From: Voacanga thouarsii
Taxonomy: Eukaryota; Streptophyta; Magnoliopsida; Gentianales; Apocynaceae
DNA length: 64,000 bases
Assembly: GCA_026120185.1 (NCBI GenBank)
Contig: JANUWF010001101.1
Coordinates: forward strand, 2,914,001-2,978,000
Direction of reading: 5' to 3'
Positions 25,780-38,545 of this stretch are shown here, piece by piece. Position 1 is the stretch's first letter. Each line of letters begins with the position of its first letter. The notes beneath the pieces are model-generated. The model searched no databases, had not been told where the DNA came from, and worked only from the letters and a program-made list of their open reading frames with translations. The position numbers and the translations under genes are program-made.

Positions 25780-26790
25780 TTTTTCCTTGGGTTTGACTAA
25801 TATCTGCTAATCATACCTATAGCAAAGTAGATATCTGGCTTAATACAAAGCATGGCATACATGAAACTTTCCACTACCGAAGTATAGAGAAATCCTACTC
25901 ATTATTTCCTTCTCTTCCTGTGTCTTAAGACACTGTTTGAAAGATAAGGTCAATCCATGCTTAAAGGGTATAATTACCCCTTCACACTGATCCATGTTAA
26001 ATCTAGCAAATATCTTGTTAATATAAGAAGATTGGAATAAGTCTAACATTATTTGCTTCCTATCTCTAAGAAGCTTTATATCAGAATATAGCTAGCTTCT
26101 TCCATATCTTTCATGCCAAATTTACTTAATGGCCAAACCATTATAGATGACAATGTCCCTATATCATTCCTAATAAGTAGAATTAATCTACATAGAGTAC
26201 CATAAAGGACACGTTATTCCTATCTAACTTCCTATATACACATGGTTCATCTACGTGCTGTATGAAACTATATGACTTTACAGTCATATAAAAAATATAT
26301 GTTTCATACACATGATGCTTACTTAAGTTTGTAAATAGGCTTCTTAAGTTTATGGACTATACATTTTTGGCCTTTCACAACAAAGTGGGTCATATAGATG
26401 TCTTCGCTAAGATAGCCATTTAGAAAAGTTATTTTAACATTCATTTGTCATATCTCATGGTCATAATAATATGCAGTAGCCAAGAGAATATGAATAGACT
26501 TAAGTATGGCGATAGGTGAAAAGGTATCCTCATAATCGATCCCTTCTTTGTGAGTATAACCTTTTGTAACCAGCCTTGTTTTATAAGTTTTCACCTTTCC
26601 ACCTGCATATATCTTTTTGTTGTATACCCATTTATACCCTATGGGTTTAATCTCTTCAGGTATAGTGACAAGATCCAAAACTTGATTGAGATATATAAAT
26701 TCAATCTCAGCATCCATTGCTACTTGCTGTTTGTTTGCATCAACATCAGAATGGCCTCATCGTATCTAGTAGGATCTTGTTCTTAATGGT
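25780..26790 (-). pseudogene. Copia D reverse transcriptase (dead)
   Basis: The N-terminal part at 26448-26717 has DLVTIPEEIKPIGYKWVYNK, LVTKGYTHKEGIDYEDTFSP and ILLATAYYYDHEI, the RVT_2 signature. The C-terminal part at 25840-26049 has SSYINKIFARFNMDQC. Around 26184-26194 the catalytic YVDD block is broken: the frame reads YVD and then meets a stop, because bases of the second Asp codon region are lost. Stops and frameshifts occur elsewhere. The enzyme would copy element RNA into DNA; this copy cannot. Confidence 0.75.
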
Positions 26791-26849
26791 CAGAAACTAT
26801 CTTAAAGGCTTATCCAGTTCATTTTTCTAGAACTATAGAAAACTTCCCA

Positions 26850-27830
26850 TTACGATATGGCTCAATTTGTATAGAAATATCTGGTAGTGTCGTTTCTGAT
26901 TCCTCAACTGGGGTACTAGATGTTGAAGTGTCACTCAACTTCTCTTCCAATTCCACTTACTCGAAACCTTAGTGGACACTTCATCCTCTAAGTATCTTGC
27001 ATGAGTACTAAGAAGTAACTTTTGCTCTTGGAGATGATGAAAGTATCACTCTTTGTCCCTTTTGAATACCCTATGAAGTAATATAATTCTGTCATTGGGT
27101 CTAGCTTATACCTTGAGATGATTTACAATGAGTTTGCGTCTAATCCACATCTCCTAGGGTATCCTAGGCATTGACTTGGAAGGTACAAAGTTCAGAATAT
27201 ATGCTATTATTTTTGGAGCATATCTAAAAAAAAAGGAAGAATTGCATGAGTCATCAGACTTCTAACCATGTCTATTAAAGTTCTATTTCTTCTATCAGCT
27301 ACTCCATTCTATTGGGGAGTCTTAGGTGTCGTTAGCTGAGATACTATTTCCTAATATGCTATGTAGTTCTTGAATTCACTAAGAAAGTACTCTCTACTAC
27401 AATTCGATCTTAGCTTCTTGATTTATTTACCTGTCTAACGCTTTACTTCAGCCTTAAACTCCTTAAATTTATAAAATGAGTCATACTTGTGCGATATCAA
27501 GTAAACGTAACCAAAATGCGTGTGATCATCTGTGAATGTGATAAAGTGCTCATAACCTCTTCTAGCAGGTGCAGATATGGGACTACAAACATCAATATGA
27601 CTTAACTCTAATATTTCCTTGACCCTTTTTGCCTTTTGAGTAAAGGATCTTCTGGCCATTTTTTTTCCATAAGACAAAATTCATACTAAGGCTATTCCTC
27701 CAATTTCAATAAGTCCAAGACCCATTCTAGATTAACATTTAAATCCAATTAGAATTTATATGTCCCAATCTCAAGTGCCATAAATATGAGTTATTTGATG
27801 TGGCCTTTCTCTTCCTATTATTAGGTTCCA
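26850..27830 (-). pseudogene. Copia D integrase (broken)
   Basis: The clearest part is 27435-27677, with ILELSHIDVCSPISAPARRG and HFITFTDDHTHFGYVYL, i.e. the first two catalytic Asp positions of the DDE core. Near 27720-27790 a GAG-pre-integrase block (LWHLRLGHIN) is readable in another stretch. The C-terminal half (26850-27430) is interrupted by many stops. Confidence 0.7.
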
Positions 27831-28259
27831 TCTGAGTATTTTTCATTTGACGACTAATAGGATTAACATAGAAATATTGCCATACATATTTTTAGAAATA
27901 AATAATTTTTCCCTCTTTACTAATTGAAATACTAGAATAGAAAGAAACAGAATATCCTTGATTAATCAATCTTGAAACTGAAATCAAATTCTGCTTAAAA
28001 CTAGAAATATATAAAATATTTTTTAAAACTAAAATCCTATTACAATCAAATAAGAGTTCCAAGTCTCCCACTGCTTCAACTTACACTTGTGTTCCATTGC
28101 CCACTCTAAGTCCATGTTCTCCTCTACTAAGTTTCATTATCTTACTGAACCTCTACAAGGAGTTGTAGATATGGTCAGTGACTCCAGAATCAACAATCTA
28201 AGTGGATAATGATCTAATCATCAAAATAGACTCTAATTAAAGAGCAATACTTGAAGAGG

Positions 28260-29071
28260 ACTTGGCCAAGAAGTCTAGACAATCTTTCTTAAAGTGCTCC
28301 TTCTTACGATACTTGAAACATTTTCCCTTGGGCTTGGCATTGAGCATGGACAGACCGGGCTTAGACCTCTTAGACTGGGCCCTTGTATTATTTTATGCTT
28401 TCTTCTTCTTGAATTTCTTGGGCTAAGCTTTAGTTCTAGAAGATGAACCAGAACAAGTAACCAAAACCTTTGACACAGGCTTCATTATTTTCTCAGTAGC
28501 CTGGAGTTCTTTCATCAACTCGGTCAAAGACATACCAACTTATTTATGTTATAATTTAACTTGAACCGAGAATATAGATTTGGAAAAGTCTCAAAAACTA
28601 TGTTAATTTGGGTCTCAAGATCGATTGTTGTCCCTAGGACCTCAACATTCTTGAAATGAGCAATCATTTTGAGCATATGCTGGAGAACGATGCCCCTTTA
28701 GCCATTCTAATATTAATGATTGCTCTAAGAGCTTCCTGCCCTGCGGGTTGGCTCTTATCAACAAATATGGTACTCAATGATACATGGATATCATACACAA
28801 TAGGTATGTTCTCGCGTTTAGATTGAAAAACATTATACATGAAAGCCAATACATAGTATCTAGCCATTTCATCAACTTTCCTCTATGCCTTCTTAGACTC
28901 ACGATCTTGGTCTGTAGAATCTTTTCCAATTTCAAAACAAGGGTTAGTTAGAACATACTTATACTCATCGACAGTGAGTACTATATTCAAATTCCTTTTT
29001 CAGTCCATGTAATTAGGTTCAGTAAGCTTATTCTTCTTGAGAATAATGGACAAAAGATAGAAACTAGACAC
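28260..29071 (-). pseudogene. Copia D gag (broken)
   Basis: The frame at 28664-28867 matches the Gag of copia B (MARYYVLAFM...VYDIHVSLSTIFVDKSQPAG). Near 28290-28330 the zinc knuckle is CFK-Y-RKKEHFKKDC, so the second Cys of the CCHC motif has become Tyr. The start codon position equivalent to the ATG of B reads GTG (29069-29071 on the plus strand). Several stops separate the parts. Confidence 0.7.
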
Positions 29072-29075
29072 TTCT

Positions 29076-30107
29076 GTTGATTAAAAAAAAAAAACTTCAT
29101 TTAGAAAAATATTTGTTTTGAAAAAAACATATAATATGCACATTTAAGACATCATATTATTTTCATAATATGGATAATCTATTAAAACTATTATAAAAAA
29201 TATAAAAAAACTGGCTCTTAGAAGAATTAATAGAGCTTTGTAGGAAGGTTAACAATTTTTTAAGTTAACCATCACAAATTGAACTTCCTTAATAGATAAT
29301 GATCCAGAGATAGTTTTATCGATATGAAGGCCACTACTCTCACAATCTACAGATAATCTAGTATTAATACCTCTAACGATAGGTTGACCGACACTTACAC
29401 ATATCCTAGGCATTAATTATAATTCCTCTATTAATTCTTGTTCTCGTGAAAATTCACTTTGTAGGAGGTCCTGACTAGAATGACGTGAGAATAACCACAA
29501 TCTCTAACAAAAATTTGTGATGGAAGCCGTGGTGTTGTTGAAACCCCTCTCCCACTTAATCTTTTGAGAAAAATAGGTGGTTTTTATCAACTTTAGTTTA
29601 ATTTAAAAAATTCAACCATTGTTCTCTATGTCAAGGATAAAAACCCTCTAAGAGAATAAACTATAAATTTTTATTTTCACTACTTAAAGTTAAAATCATT
29701 TTCTAATAACTAAATTTAAAATACTTAAATTCAAAATTATTCTCCATGTCAATGATAAAATCATTTTGAAGAATAAATTATGAATTTTATTTTAAATTCC
29801 TTAGTTTCATTTAAAAATGTTTTCCTTAATAGTTTTATCTAAAGAAAAAAATTAATTTTTCAAAAACATTTGTACATTTGATCACAAAATTAAATAAAAT
29901 AGTCATACTCTAAAAAATAAACTTTTTAATACTATTTCTATCTTTTAATTCTTATGTGACCAAATAATAGATTAAACATTATAATAATAAAATTAAGATG
30001 ATCTTGTTTAACCCTAAGGTTGTTCGTCCTTTACTAACTATTTTCATATAAAATTATTTATCACCGTAAATAAGCAATTACAAGAAAATAACCTCATGTG
30101 ATATGGG
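29076..30107 (-). mobile_element. Leader of copia D, cut by insertion of copia A
   Basis: The reverse complement matches the leader of copia B, for example near 29221-29290 (TTTGTGATGGTTAAC, CTTCCTACAAAGCTCT; B at about 56770-56830) and near 30000-30060 (ATGAAAATAG, AGTAAAGGA, AACAAGATCAT; B at about 55970-56040). The match stops at 30107, where the plus-strand LTR of copia A begins. The rest of the leader and the 5' LTR of D must lie beyond the window on the far side of A. Confidence 0.7.
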
Positions 30108-32076
30108 TGTTGGAATGTATGTCCTCTTAGATTAGATTTTTGATATAATCTTGATTTATATTAATAAAAATTTTATTCTCAAAAATTGCTTGTGACTTTT
30201 ACATTACTTTTGTGCACAATTTCGCTGGAAAAGATTTATTATGTTTAAGTAAATAGTTCATGTGAATAGAGGTCTTTCACAGCAAGGTATGGACTATGGG
30301 TTACTTAACACATAAACTATTGTTCTTAATCGAATGATGAGAATGAAAATCTCATTATGGTAAAGTTATTGTGTTATAAATTCTAAATAGGGGAATGGCT
30401 TACCTTTAGCTAGTGAGTAGTCCTCTCACTTCATAATATAAACGTATTTCAAATACGTAGAACTGGACCTGTAGTAGTAGTTTCTAAAAGTACTATATGG
30501 GAGAAACTTAGATTGCTACTGCTATAACGTGGACTTATATTCTACGACTTGAGTATGAGTTGGGGGTCTGACAAAGCTAGGAGAATATGCTTTGATATAC
30601 TAAGTTGATGTTCTATTGTAGGACAAATATGCTTTAATGTTGGGTATATGCGACTAGTTAGTTAAGACAGACTTGTACAAGATAGCTTTTATGCTATATC
30701 GCCCCTTGTGACTGTCCGAGTGATTTAAATATCCAAGGCCCTGGGAAACATGACTTGGATGTTTCCTTTAAGGTAGCTCCATTGGAAAGTGAAAATATTT
30801 CAAGAAGTCGTGGATTATTGGACTAGAGGTTTAAGGATGATATATGTCTTTTAGAGAGGTGTTAGTACACTATTTCTCTTTAAATACATGGCGATGTGTA
30901 GAGGGGTATTTTAGTCATAATACTTGTAGGTCGGAGACATTGCTAACACAACATTGTCATTGGGGTCAATATTTTCTTGTGGTGATATTAGAAAATATTT
31001 AAAATATAAAATATTGCTATTTCTACAGTAGGGGTATTTTGGTCATTTTAGTAGCTAAGGCGATGTGTTTTTTGGTCCCCGTAGCCCATAAGTCCTGATG
31101 GTTTTGGGTTAGGGAATTGGTCTTGGACAAAATGGATTTTATTTTTTTCAGGTAGCCTAGTTTATTTATTAGGCTAGAATAAAATAAAAGGTTCGAAGAT
31201 AGAATTATTTAAAAACCTATTTCAGCTGGTTAGTTAATTGTTCAGGGTTGTAGCCCAAGTTGAATAATTAAGAATTGACCTGGTCTGAATTAGTAAAATG
31301 CTTGAGAATTAATCTGATCAATTTAGGTTATTTAATTAATTTAGTTATTGGGTTTTGGTAGGCCCAAGAATAATTATGTTATTTAAAATGCTTAATCTAA
31401 ATTGAATAGACCATTGGCCCATGGGTTAAGTCTTGGTTCATTCAAGGCTTAAACGGGCATGGATTGTAAAGACTAGGCTATTTATTTATTTGAGTTCTAA
31501 TTTTGTATCCCTGAGGATAGTGAGAAAATATCGGGTGATATCTTCTGAGAAGTTTTCTAATTTGATTAGGGAACTCCTATTAGCTATCGTGGGTTATCAA
31601 AGGATTTTAGGATATACCAGAAAATAGCAGCAAAGGTTTTTACGATCTTCCTGATTTTTTTGCTCTCTCACTAGTTTTTTTTTCTCTCGGGTGTTTTGTT
31701 GTGTTTACCAAGCGCTTTTGGGAAACACAAGAACAAAACTATCATCTCTTGTGACTACTTTTTAGTAGATTGTAAAGAGATTGTTCAGAGACCTTTTCTT
31801 TTCCTTCCTAGTTACCTTTCACTGGGGTTTTAGGCATCGGTAATATTCTGTAAGTTCAAAGGCTTGTGCGTTCATGACAAGAAGAACTAGACAGCTAGAA
31901 GGTTTTGATCCAAAAGTTTCAACAAGTTAGAGAGAAGACGTTCCTGTGGTCTAGACATCTTCCTCAGTACCTTAGAAATTTTTAAAGCTCAGAGGTATTA
32001 ACAATTCCTCCGCTGCACATATTTTTCTTGCATTTTTGATTGCTTCAGTATGCATGTTTTGCCATTTACACCTTCA
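30108..32076 (+). mobile_element. 5' LTR of copia element A
   Basis: It starts TGTTGGAATGTATGTCC and ends TTTACACCTTCA, 1969 bp, and is followed two bases later by an intact tRNA-iMet primer site. It shares LTR blocks with B and D, such as AAATACGTAGAACTGGACC and GTAGGTCGGAGACATTGC. The five bases before it (ATGGG, 30103-30107) should be the target duplication; the partner is outside the window. Confidence 0.85.
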
Positions 32077-32078
32077 AT

Positions 32079-32090
32079 TGGTATCAGAGC
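32079..32090 (+). other. Primer-binding site of copia A (tRNA-iMet)
   Basis: TGGTATCAGAGC, complementary to the 3' end of initiator methionine tRNA, two bases after the LTR end. It is intact, unlike the decayed site of copia B. Confidence 0.9.
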
Positions 32091-32554
32091 ATGAATTTTT
32101 ATTGGCTTAGGAAGCATGCTTAGGTTAATAAAAATGACTAGATGATTGTTTGATATCATGCCTGTGATCCTTCATTTTTTTTTTTTTTTATGGGATAGAT
32201 CATTGTGAGCTTCACAGTTGAGGTTTAGGACTCTCTATAATCTATCATTTTTTCATAGCGAGTCATGTATGCGTGAGTTTTAAGGGTATAGATGGATGTT
32301 AGTTTTGATTTTATTCATTTTGGTTAAAATCTGTCATAAAAAATGTCGCTTGTGAGATTGCGGAAGAAAAATTGCAGAAGAAGTTTGAAAGAAAAATCAC
32401 AGGAAAAAAATGAAAAAGAAGCACTATACAGTTGAGCTGCCATTACAGGAGCCAAGCCCCGAAGCCAAGCAATGGCTCGATGAGTTCCAAGCCACAGAGG
32501 AGCCCAGGCTAAGATACAGCATGGCCCAAGCCTTGCAGGGCTTGGTGCATTTTG
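32091..32554 (+). mobile_element. Leader of copia A, first part
   Basis: Non-coding leader between the primer site and the insertion point of copia B. The last five bases (TTTTG, 32550-32554) form the left target duplication of B. The leader resumes at 62657. A GC-rich stretch (32440-32550) with AGCCAAGC and CAAGCCTTGCAGGGCTTGG palindromic words sits at the end. Confidence 0.75.
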
Positions 32555-34006
32555 TGTTGGAAAGTATGCTCTCAAAGACTATGTATTCTGCATCAACATA
32601 TTGCAATAAGATGTTTATTTATCCAATTTAGTTTGTTTCTTAAATTATTACACATTTAAAGGTCTAAGTATGATAAAATAATGGTCTGTGCATTTGGTCG
32701 TTCTTCACAGTAAGGTATAGACCATGGTACTTATCATACAAGTAAAATTGAGTTTTTAGTCGTTTGATTAAAATAGGCATTTTATCAAGGTAAGACTATT
32801 ATACCATGATTTTCAGTGAGGAATGGTTTACCTTGAATCAGTGAGTAGTTCACTCACATCATTGGCATAAGCGTATTTCGAATACGTAGAACTGAAGCTG
32901 TAGTAATTGTCTCTCTTAAAGTACTATAACTAAAGAGACCAGACTATTACTGCTACAGTATGGATGGATACCTTTATACTTGAGCGTGAGTTGGTGGCCT
33001 GGCGAAACTAGGGTTTTATACTTTGATGTATGTTGGGTGAGATTTCTTTTGTGAGATCAATATCTTGGTTTGTTAGGTGTATTACTCTAGTTAGTTAAGA
33101 CGGACTCATGCAACAAAGTTTCTATGCTTTATATAGTGAAGTTAAATCACCCCCTTGTGATTGTCCAAGATAATCTAATGATTTAGGGCCCTGAGAACGT
33201 GACTCTAGAATGTGTGCTTTTGGGTAGCTTCCAATAATAAGCAAGAATATTCGAGTGAGTCACGAATTATCGGACTAGAAGTCTTAGGATGGTAGATATT
33301 TTTGAGATGAGTATTAGTACATTTATCTTATCTCATTCATGGGTGTTATATAGAGGGATATTTCTGTTGTTTCACCTGTAGGTCGGAGACATTGCTTTAA
33401 CATTATTGTTCTTGGGGTCAATATTTTTATATAGTGATAAATAAAAATATTTAAAATGATAAAATGTAGCTATTTGGTAGTAAGGGTATTATGGCCATTT
33501 TAGTAGTCATGAATAATATGGCTCTTGGTCCCCGGAATGGCTCAAGTTACCTTGGTGTTGTTTATACATAATCTGGGCTTAATGAATAATTATTTCAAAG
33601 AGAAATAAAATTTATTCTAAGAGTCCAGTTAGAATTAATTAATTAGTGTTGGATTTTAATTAGGCCCAAAAAAGATAATTAATTAATTAAGAGAATTGGG
33701 TTGGAATAACTTAATTAATTGGACAGATATACGTTGACATATATTAAGAGTCCAATTAGAATTAATTAATTAGTCTTGAATGTTTAGTAAGGCCTAGAAA
33801 ATATAAGTAATTAATTAAGAGAATTGGGCCAGTCTTGGATTGGTTTTTTAGCACAGCACCTAGCCCATTAGGCTTCATGTGTTTCGGCCATTAGGGCTTG
33901 AAAAATCCCTAAGATGGCCAAATATAGGGAGAAGAAGAGAAGAAAAAAAATGATGACGTTCTTTTGAGTTCTCTTCTCTTTGGTGTGTGCCGTCACCTAT
34001 CCTTCC
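32555..34006 (+). mobile_element. 5' LTR of copia B, first part
   Basis: Starts TGTTGGAAAGTATGC and aligns over its length with the 3' LTR at 60826. It stops at CTTCC (34002-34006), where the gypsy array begins, and resumes at 54946. Confidence 0.88.
34002..34006. repeat. Target-site duplication CTTCC of array C (partner at 54941-54945)
   Basis: CTTCC precedes the first base of the leftmost C LTR and follows the last base of the rightmost. The uninterrupted 3' LTR of copia B has a single CCTTCCTCTCT at the matching place (near 62290), which confirms the insertion site. Confidence 0.92.
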
Positions 34007-35603
34007 TGTAATACCCCGCTACCTAAGCACGCCAGGGCCGGGGATGTCGCCCCGTCCAAAGGACAAGGGGTCTTTATAACTAGGTCACATAAATAAAATA
34101 GCGGAATAAAAATAATACTTTAACTTAAAATTTATTACATCCCAAGAAAAATCCAAGAATGAATCCATGAATTCCCAAAACAAATCCATAAGTAAAATTA
34201 TCCACTCTCAACTCCCCAAAGTAACACATAAAAATAAATGACAACATTCTCGTCCAAGGCAGATAACACTAGTTACTCATCCCCATAGCAGGATCGACCT
34301 GAAATCATGGTAAAAGGTGGTGAGACAGAAATCTGAGTAAGTCCGTGTGTGCTTTGAGTGTCCAGTGGAAATAGTTCGTGAATGCAAAGTATAAAACCTT
34401 TATAAGAGAAATATTGGCAAGCAATAAACATTAGTCAAGAGTAAGAGTGGTGTTTTGGCTTTTTCAATCATATCTAATCAATAAAATAAACCACTCAAAA
34501 GAAATGATCATGGGTTACCACACGTGGGGGCCCCATAACCGGTCAGAATGCCGATACTTTGTGTAAACTGACAAAAAAGGTAGGTGATCGACCTACCGGG
34601 CAAGATACTCCTCATTCTCTATACTTAAACAACAACTGGGTGTCTATTGCGGCAAAACACAGTCACTTGACTGAAAAATAAACAACTGCTAGCTCGGACT
34701 GGCACGACCTACTGGACTAACATCTTATCCGGGAAGGTCTCACCCTTCAGAGGTGGCCACCTACTGAGAGACTCACCCTAACCCTTCAAAGACTAGTCCT
34801 GGCAGTCCACCCTTATTGAGTACTCAACGACATTTTCCACTTGGGAGAAAATGAATAAAACACCGTTCCACATGGAAAAGTAATTAAGGGTTTCCAAAGT
34901 CTTTGTCAAATTCAGTTTTGGAAAGAGTTTTGAGATTGAGTAAACCTGCTTATTGATTTTCAAATAATTTGTTTGTCTGAAAAAAGAAAGAAGTTAATCC
35001 TCAATTGCCTTTGCAGAACTGAGTGTCCATGCACTCTACATTTGGCTTGCCAAAATAAACATTTTACATCAATCAGGTTTTATGCAGGAGCTTACCTGAT
35101 TCTTGCTCACAATAAATGGCCTCCAACAGCTGACCTAACCCAGCATGGGCAAATACAAACCACAATCAAACTCAAACCAAAATCCACTTTCTCAATTTAA
35201 AACAACTCAACTTACGTTATCATGATCCTAGTGTCCCAAGCTTTTAAGGCCAAACGATAAATAAATAGGTCTATAAGCTAAGCCTAATTTGATATTTAAA
35301 ATAATTAATGTTTTGAGAAACAAGTACTAATAAGTTGAAGGTTTAAATCTTGTTAAGATGAATTCAGAGTTTAACTGGTGACAAGTCTTAGGTATTAGGT
35401 AAAATAATGATTTATTAATAATTAATTGCTAGAAATAATTGATAACTAAAATTAGTTGAAAATGAATTTTAATGAGTCATGATTGAAAGATGATATATAA
35501 ATTTTAATAGGTTTTGGTTAAAAGATAATAATTAAATTATAATACTAAATATTTTACTTATTATGATTATTTTCATAAAAAGGCTTTAGTTGATTTTATC
35601 ATT

Positions 35604-35634
<31 letters not shown>

Positions 35635-35834
35635 TATTTTTCTAGCAAAAGCTATTATTTATTTGACTAAAATATCTTTATTATATATATTAATCCAAAT
35701 CTACCCTTCCTAGGGTTTTTCCAAAATTACTAGCAAAAATTATAATATTAAATATTTTATTGAAGAACATACAATAAAGAATGATATGCATCTCAACCCC
35801 TTACTCTAAGGTTGGTTTTGACTGAGGTTTCACA
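34007..35834 (-). mobile_element. Left LTR of array C, with a 2.5 kb internal deletion
   Basis: Runs from TGTAATACC to GGTTTCACA, 1828 bp. It matches the middle LTR up to about 35765 and again from there to the end. The sequence equivalent to about 42636-45122 of the middle LTR is missing, with the join at TTGAAG/AACATAC. It is otherwise a few percent different from the middle LTR. Confidence 0.88.
35611..35634. repeat. (TA)n microsatellite in the left C LTR
   Basis: A TA run that differs in length from the equivalent runs at about 42459-42488 and 52216-52238 in the other two LTRs. Confidence 0.85.
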
Positions 35835-35848
35835 TCCTCACATCCTTA
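35835..35848 (-). other. Polypurine tract of C1 (mutated)
   Basis: On the minus strand the bases before the LTR read AAGGATGTGAGGA. The other copy reads AAGGAGGGGAGGA at the same place, so two purines have become T here. Confidence 0.65.
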
Positions 35849-35880
35849 GAAGAATTTTGTCCTGAAATTCAAGCATACTT

Positions 35881-37250
35881 CTATTTCAGCTTGGGATACT
35901 TTCGCTTAACCCATTCTTCCGACTCCCATGCTGCATCTTGCGTGCCATGGTGCTCCCACTGAATCTTAACTATCGGTATCTGTTTGTTCCGAAGGGTCTT
36001 GACACTGCGGTCCAATATTCGTACAGGCTTCTCCACATAGCTCAAATCTGGTTGCAACACCAACGGTTCATCATTCAGAACATGACCGGGATCAGCATTG
36101 TATTTTTTCAATTGTGACACATGAAACACATCATGGATTCCTGTCAACCCATCTGGCAGGTCCAATCGATAAGCTATCGGTCCAATCCTTTCCTTAATTA
36201 GAAACGACTCCAAATATCTCGGATTCAACTTTCCGCCCTTCGGATGCTATAAAATTCTCCTATTCAGCGTCAGTTTCAGAAATACGCTGTCCCCAACTTG
36301 AAATTCCAATTCGTTTCGCCGGTTGTCCGCATAGCTCTTCTGTCGGCTCTGAGCTACCTTTAACCTTTCCCTAACCAATTTCACTTTATCTAACATTTCT
36401 TGGACACAGACCTCTCCGATTTTGCTCACATGACCATCTCCCGACCAACTCCAGTACAGTAGAACTTAGCACTTGCTCCCATACAAAGCCTCATACGGTG
36501 CCATCCCAATTGAGGCTTGGTAGCTATTATTATGTGATAGTTCGGCATACGGTACACACTCTATCCAATTGTCCCCGAAGTTCAAAACACAAGCTCTCAG
36601 CATATCTTTCAATATCTGTATAACCCTTTCTGACTGCCCATCTGTCTACGGGTGCGCCGTCGTACTGAATTTCAGACTCGACCCCATTGCTTTCTGAAAC
36701 TTTCCCTAAAAACGAGACGTAAACCTCGGGTCTCGGTCTGACACTATGCTTAAAGGCACTCCATGCAGTCGGACTATTTCTCAAACATAAGTCTGAGCCA
36801 GCTTCTCTATTGAGTCCATCACATTCACCGGTATGAAATGGGCCGACTTGGTCAGTCGATCCACCACTACCCATATAACGTCCTTTTGAGTCTTTGACAC
36901 GTGAAGTCCGGTGACAAAATCCATAGTCACCTCCTCCCACTTCCATTCCAGTACTGGCAATGGCTACAATAGTCCCGCTGACTTCTTTTGCTCTGCTTTG
37001 ACTTTCGGGCAGGTGAGACAGGACGAAACATACTCGACCACATCCTGCTTCAGTCCAGGCCACCAATAGGCTCTCTTCAAATTCTGATACTTCTTGACCT
37101 CCCCCAGATGAATGGCATACTTGCTCTTGTGCGCCTCTTCCAAAATTCAGTCCTTTAACTGCTGCTCCCCGGGTACACAGAACCGATCTCTGAAATGAAA
37201 AACTCCCGCCTCATCTTGACAGAATTCACTACTTGGCCGCTTAAGCTCCT
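35881..37250 (-). pseudogene. C1 integrase with chromodomain (broken)
   Basis: The 3' part (35881-36228) reads YLESFLIKERIGPIAYRLDL, IHDVFHVSQLKKY and then a chromodomain-like end, YVEKPVRILDRSVK and VKIQWEHHG. The part at 36247-36429 (KIGEVCVQEMLDKVKLVRER) is the integrase C-terminal linker. The region 36430-37250 holds the core and the H2C2 zinc region, readable in the minus frame but cut by several stops. The chromodomain of this lineage targets integration to heterochromatin by binding modified histone H3. Confidence 0.8.
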
Positions 37251-37281
37251 TGTCCTTGAAAAGTTGAAACTCGACATTACT

Positions 37282-38508
37282 TTACTGAGCTTCAATGATT
37301 TCCCTCTTCAAATTGTTGATGACAATTCTTTGGTCTTGCATTTCCACCCTTCTGTCTAACACATCCTGAACTACTCGAATTTCCTGAACTCTCAGTCTGG
37401 CCATTCCGACTTTCCTACACAAGGCGTCCACCACAACATTGGCCTTCCAGGGATGGTAGTTAATCGGACAACGGTATTCTTCCAGAAATTCCATCCATCT
37501 TCGCTGTCTCAAGTTTAGATCTTTCTGAGTGAAGATATACTTCAGACTCTTATGGTCGGTAAATACCTCGTATTTGGCTCCGTACAGGTAGTGTCACCAT
37601 TTCTTTAGGGCAAACACTATAGCTGCCAGCTCCAGATCATGAGTAGGGTAGTTGACTTCATGAGGTCTTAGCTTCCGAGAAGCGTAAGCCATCACCTTCC
37701 GGTCCTGCATCAATACTGCTCCCAGTCCTTCTTTCGAAGCATCGATATACAGCACATAAGGTTTCCCCTCCTCCGGTAGACTAAATACCGGTGCTGTCAT
37801 CACTCTGCGCTTCAGTTCTTGAAAACCTTTCTCGTATTTGTTGTTCCATACAAATAGAACATCCGTTCGCAACAATCGCGTAATTGGCGATGTAAGTGTC
37901 GAAAATCCCTTGATAAACCTTCGGTAGTAACCAGCCAGTCCCAAGAAACTCCAGATCTCGGTGATACTTTCCGGTTGCTTCCAGTCGGATACCGCATCAA
38001 CTTTTTTTGTGTCCACATTGATTTCCTCATTGGTCACCACATGGCCAAGGAATGCCACACTGTCTAGCCAGAATTCGCACTTGCTGAACTTGGCGTACAG
38101 CTTGTGCTCCCGAAGTTTTTCCAGAACGAGGTTCAGATGCTCCGCATGCTCATCCGGACTCTTAGAGTAGATCAAAATGTCGCCGATGAAGACCACCAAG
38201 AGCTTGTCCAGGTAGGGTCGGAATACTCTGTGCATCAGGTCCATGAACACTGCTGGGGCGTTAGTCACCCCGAACGGCATCACCACGAACTTGTAGTGTC
38301 TATATCTAGTGTTGAAGGCCGTCTTTGGGATATCTTCCTCTTTTATCCGCACTTGGTAGTATCCTTGCCTCAGATCCAACTTGGAGTAGCTACTGGATCC
38401 TTGCAACAGGTCGAATAGCTCGTCAATCAACGGTAGGGGATACTTGTTCTTAACCATCAAATACTTACATTCTTTCACCCTTTTGTCATTAAATTCCAAT
38501 ACATCCAA
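37282..38508 (-). pseudogene. C1 reverse transcriptase and RNase H (dead)
   Basis: The open frame 37594-38508 runs from the RT palm ([50 protein letters not shown]) into the connection and RNase H ([18 protein letters not shown]). A second part at 37282-37512 is the RNase H tail. Two lesions remove activity. The catalytic motif reads FIGD because the codon at 38182-38184 encodes Gly where the sister copy has Asp. A 393-base in-frame deletion at 38456-38460 removes the RT N-terminal fingers, including the KKDG...DYRGLN block. A stop separates the two RNase H parts. Confidence 0.85.
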
Positions 38509-38545
38509 CTCGGTCTGACGAACTGGACTGACTTACTTTTACAGT

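Noticed and set aside
34973..35200. 75-codon frame, identical at 41841-42068
   Set aside because: The identity comes from the duplicated LTR, not from protein constraint; the frame has no domain and is absent as a clean frame in the third LTR.
36530..37066. 178-codon minus-strand frame in C1 integrase
   Set aside because: Out of frame with the integrase motifs; it exists because the true frame has stops.
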